From Coprenecus sp949297365 (GTDB lineage: Bacteria; Bacteroidota; Bacteroidia; Bacteroidales; UBA932), in the NCBI GenBank assembly GCA_963931055.1, contig OZ006987.1, forward strand, positions 2,418,001 through 2,482,000: a DNA stretch of 64,000 nucleotides. Direction: 5' to 3'. Positions within the stretch are counted from its first letter, which is position 1; each line of letters starts with the position of its first letter. Position numbers and translations under genes: made by a program. The notes under the pieces were generated by a model. It worked only from the letters and a program-made list of their open reading frames with translations. It had not been told where the DNA came from and ran no database searches. Positions 61,899-64,000 of the stretch are shown one piece after another.

Positions 61899-63444
61899 CA
61901 AATTAGGATTAGATTCTAAGAAGGTGGCATACGCCAGGCAGCTTGCGGCAAATGTGGCTGCCGATGTCCAGCGTTTTGTGGACGGATATACCACTGTGGC
62001 AGTGGAAAGGACACTTTGCCGTCTGCTCGGAATAGACGGAGTGGATGCCAATGCCGTACCTCTGCCCAATGTCGTAGTGGACAGTCTAAAGGCTGCCGGT
62101 GTGTTGGGCGACGGTGCGTTGTTCTATGTCGGCAATGCGATGGCTGTCACAGGCAAGACTCCTATGGAGATAGCTGAGGAGACAGCTGACGGCAAACTGG
62201 ACATAACAAAATTGGAAATCCGCCCCAAGGCAGAGATAGACAGGGCTCTTGAGGCTCCGATAAAGGCTTCTGTGGAGAAGATAAAGGCCCGCAGGAAAAG
62301 GCGCGAGGACTATATAGAGAAAATAGGCGAGGGGCCCAAGCCTTATATATACGTCATAGTGGCCACCGGCAATATCTACGAGGATGTGGTACAGGCCGAG
62401 GCCGCCGCACGTCAGGGCGCCGACATCATCGCCGTTATCCGCACTACCGGTCAGTCGCTGCTGGACTATGTGCCTTACGGAGCCACTACTGAGGGATTCG
62501 GCGGCACTTACGCTACCCAGGAGAACTTCCGCATCATGCGTCAGGCTCTGGACAAGGTAGGTGAGGAGGTAGGACGCTATATCCGCCTGTGCAACTATTG
62601 CTCTGGCCTGTGTATGCCCGAGATAGCCGTTATGGGTGCCTTCGAGGGACTTGACGTGATGCTGAACGATGCTCTCTACGGCATTCTGTTCCGCGACATC
62701 AACATGCAGAGAACCATGATCGACCAGTTCTTCTCAAGGGTCATCAACGGTTTTGCAGGAGTTATCATCAATACAGGCGAGGACAATTACCTGACCACGG
62801 CCGATGCTGTCGAGGCTGCCCATACGGTGCTTGCTTCGGACATCATCAACGAGCAGCTTGCACTCATCGCCGGCCTGCCTGAGGAGCAGATGGGACTCGG
62901 ACACGCCTTTGAGATGGACCCGATGCTGGAAAACGGCTTCCTGCTGGAGCTGGCGCAGGCCCAGATGGCCCGCGAGATTTTCCCCAAGGCTCCGCTCAAA
63001 TACATGCCTCCCACAAAGTTCATGACCGGAAACATCTTCCGCGGCCATATCCAGGACGCCCTCTTCAACATGGTGGGTATCTGGACCAATCAGGGCATAC
63101 AGCTTTTGGGTATGCCTACCGAGGCCATTCATACTCCTTTCATGTCAGACCGTTTCCTTTCAATTGAAAATGCCAAGTACATCTTCAACAATATGAAGAA
63201 TATCGGAGACGAGGTGGAGTTCAAGGAGGGAGGTATCATACGTACACGTGCCAAAGAAGTGCTGGACAAGGCCATAGAGCTGCTGGAGAAGCTGAACAAG
63301 GAAGGACTTTTCACGGCTTTGGAGAAAGGTATCTTCGCCGATGTCAAGCGTCCCCGTAACGGAGGCAAGGGACTCGACGGCGTCACCCCTAAGGGGCAGA
63401 ATTACATGAATCCGTTTATTAAGATAATGTTAGGAGGAAAATAA
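61891..63444 (+). CDS. kamD: Lysine 5,6-aminomutase alpha subunit
   Basis: KamD is the large TIM-barrel subunit that, with KamE, moves the terminal amino group of beta-lysine to give 3,5-diaminohexanoate. The 517-residue length matches the clostridial alpha subunit. The start M-N-S-K-L-G-L-D-S-K-K-V and interior stretches R-T-T-G-Q-S-L-L-D-Y-V-P and N-Y-C-S-G-L-C-M-P-E are highly conserved in the family and form the substrate and PLP face of the barrel. The start overlaps kamC by 8 bases; kamE follows one base after the stop. Confidence 0.96.
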   Translation: MNSKLGLDSKKVAYARQLAANVAADVQRFVDGYTTVAVERTLCRLLGIDGVDANAVPLPNVVVDSLKAAGVLGDGALFYVGNAMAVTGKTPMEIAEETADGKLDITKLEIRPKAEIDRALEAPIKASVEKIKARRKRREDYIEKIGEGPKPYIYVIVATGNIYEDVVQAEAAARQGADIIAVIRTTGQSLLDYVPYGATTEGFGGTYATQENFRIMRQALDKVGEEVGRYIRLCNYCSGLCMPEIAVMGAFEGLDVMLNDALYGILFRDINMQRTMIDQFFSRVINGFAGVIINTGEDNYLTTADAVEAAHTVLASDIINEQLALIAGLPEEQMGLGHAFEMDPMLENGFLLELAQAQMAREIFPKAPLKYMPPTKFMTGNIFRGHIQDALFNMVGIWTNQGIQLLGMPTEAIHTPFMSDRFLSIENAKYIFNNMKNIGDEVEFKEGGIIRTRAKEVLDKAIELLEKLNKEGLFTALEKGIFADVKRPRNGGKGLDGVTPKGQNYMNPFIKIMLGGK

Positions 63445-63445
63445 T

Positions 63446-64000
63446 ATGAGTGGCGGTTTATATTCAATGGAGGAGAAGGATTACGACAAGAATCTGAACC
63501 TCAAGGCAATTAAACCCTACGGGGACACCATGAACGATGGAAAGGTGCAGCTCAGCTTCACACTTCCGGTGCCGGCTGGAGACGAGGCCGTGGAAGCAGC
63601 TAAACAGCTCATCAAGGCCATGGGGCTGAACAATCCCCAGGTGGTATTCTATAAGGAGCTTACTCCGGGCTTCACGTTCTTCAACTGTTACGGTTCGGCC
63701 ACTCAGACAGTGGATTTCACGGCCATTCATGTGCCTAAAGTCGAGTCAAACGTCATGGACATGCCCGCGACGGACGAGTACATCAGGGAGAACATAGGAC
63801 GCAAGCTGGTAGTCGTGGGGGCAAGTACAGGCACCGATGCCCATACGGTGGGCATAGACGCCATTATGAACATGAAGGGATATGCCGGACATTACGGCCT
63901 GGAGCGCTACGACATGATAGAGGCGTACAATCTCGGCAGTCAGGTACCTAACGAGGACTTTATCGCCAAGGCGGTGGAACTGCATGCCGATGCCCTTATA
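63446..64000 (+). CDS. kamE: Lysine 5,6-aminomutase beta subunit (3' end beyond the window)
   Basis: KamE binds adenosylcobalamin and PLP. The 185 residues seen include the B12 motif D131-A-H133-T-V-G136 and, in the same helix region, K144 in M-N-M-K-G. These positions equal the cobalt-ligating His and PLP lysine reported for the Clostridium sticklandii enzyme. The ATG is 1 base after the kamD stop. An AGGAGG (63432-63437) precedes it at good Shine-Dalgarno distance, but it is encoded by the conserved G-G-K end of KamD, so it may be chance. The reading frame continues past position 64000. Confidence 0.96.
   Translation, partial: MSGGLYSMEEKDYDKNLNLKAIKPYGDTMNDGKVQLSFTLPVPAGDEAVEAAKQLIKAMGLNNPQVVFYKELTPGFTFFNCYGSATQTVDFTAIHVPKVESNVMDMPATDEYIRENIGRKLVVVGASTGTDAHTVGIDAIMNMKGYAGHYGLERYDMIEAYNLGSQVPNEDFIAKAVELHADALI

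Noticed and set aside
63432..63437. Shine-Dalgarno site for kamE
   Set aside because: AGGAGG is encoded by conserved residues at the end of KamD, and genes here generally lack such sites, so I treat it as chance unless tested.

Overview
The window is a stretch of chromosome from a Bacteroidota bacterium, almost certainly Bacteroidales. The evidence is lineage-restricted families (DUF5723, DUF6913, DUF6175, DUF3575, DUF4954, golvesin-like secreted protein), frequent TAnnTTTG (-7) / TTTG (-33) promoters, little use of Shine-Dalgarno sites, and a full anaerobic lysine-to-butyrate operon. Genus cannot be fixed from sequence alone. There is no IS element, prophage, CRISPR array or rRNA operon. The only RNA gene seen is a tRNA-Val(TAC).

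Layout. 0-3.3 kb: lipoprotein plus DUF5723 outer-membrane barrel, closed by a 25-bp perfect inverted repeat. 3.3-7 kb: MaoC-like hydratase, PhnP-like metallohydrolase, then rsmI-like/folB/mtaB on the plus strand. 7-13.1 kb (minus): DUF6913, DUF368 (undecaprenyl-phosphate translocase family) and TamB; DUF368 and TamB share one reading frame split by a single TAA. 13.1-15.4 kb: HydF and HydE, [FeFe]-hydrogenase maturases. 15.4-20 kb (minus): five secreted proteins including LPP20-like, CsgG-like and DUF6175 members, preceded by three perfect 74-bp tandem repeats. 20.4-28.3 kb (minus): PPDK, PhoH/PIN and PurL. 28.4-32.4 kb: folC, nhaD, pncB. 32.4-35 kb (minus): tRNA-Val, then an OmpA-like lipoprotein and DUF3575 protein behind a structured leader. 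35.3-43.7 kb: htpG, golvesin/amidase-like protein, VanZ, DUF4954, HAD phosphatase. 43.8-46.9 kb: ECF sigma factor, putative anti-sigma, GIN-domain adhesin and M19 dipeptidase operon. 46.9-49.8 kb (minus): cinA, pyrD and an XRE regulator, followed by a 536-bp AT-rich gap. 50.4-55.3 kb: queA, M28 membrane peptidase, acyltransferase, MscS. 55.36 kb to the end: the lysine fermentation operon.

The last 8.6 kb is the clearest pathway. KamA makes beta-lysine; KamD/KamE (B12 and PLP dependent, with KamB/KamC as reactivase) make 3,5-diaminohexanoate; Kdd oxidises it; Kce cleaves the product with acetyl-CoA to acetoacetate and 3-aminobutyryl-CoA; Kal removes ammonia to give crotonyl-CoA; a CoA-transferase alpha subunit is encoded first in the operon. 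With HydE/HydF and PPDK the picture is of a fermenting anaerobe.

The most interesting non-coding signal is a repeat family (20.1, 40.9 and 49.2 kb) that carries a near-complete Bacteroidetes promoter with a fixed 20-bp spacer and always points into a minus-strand gene.
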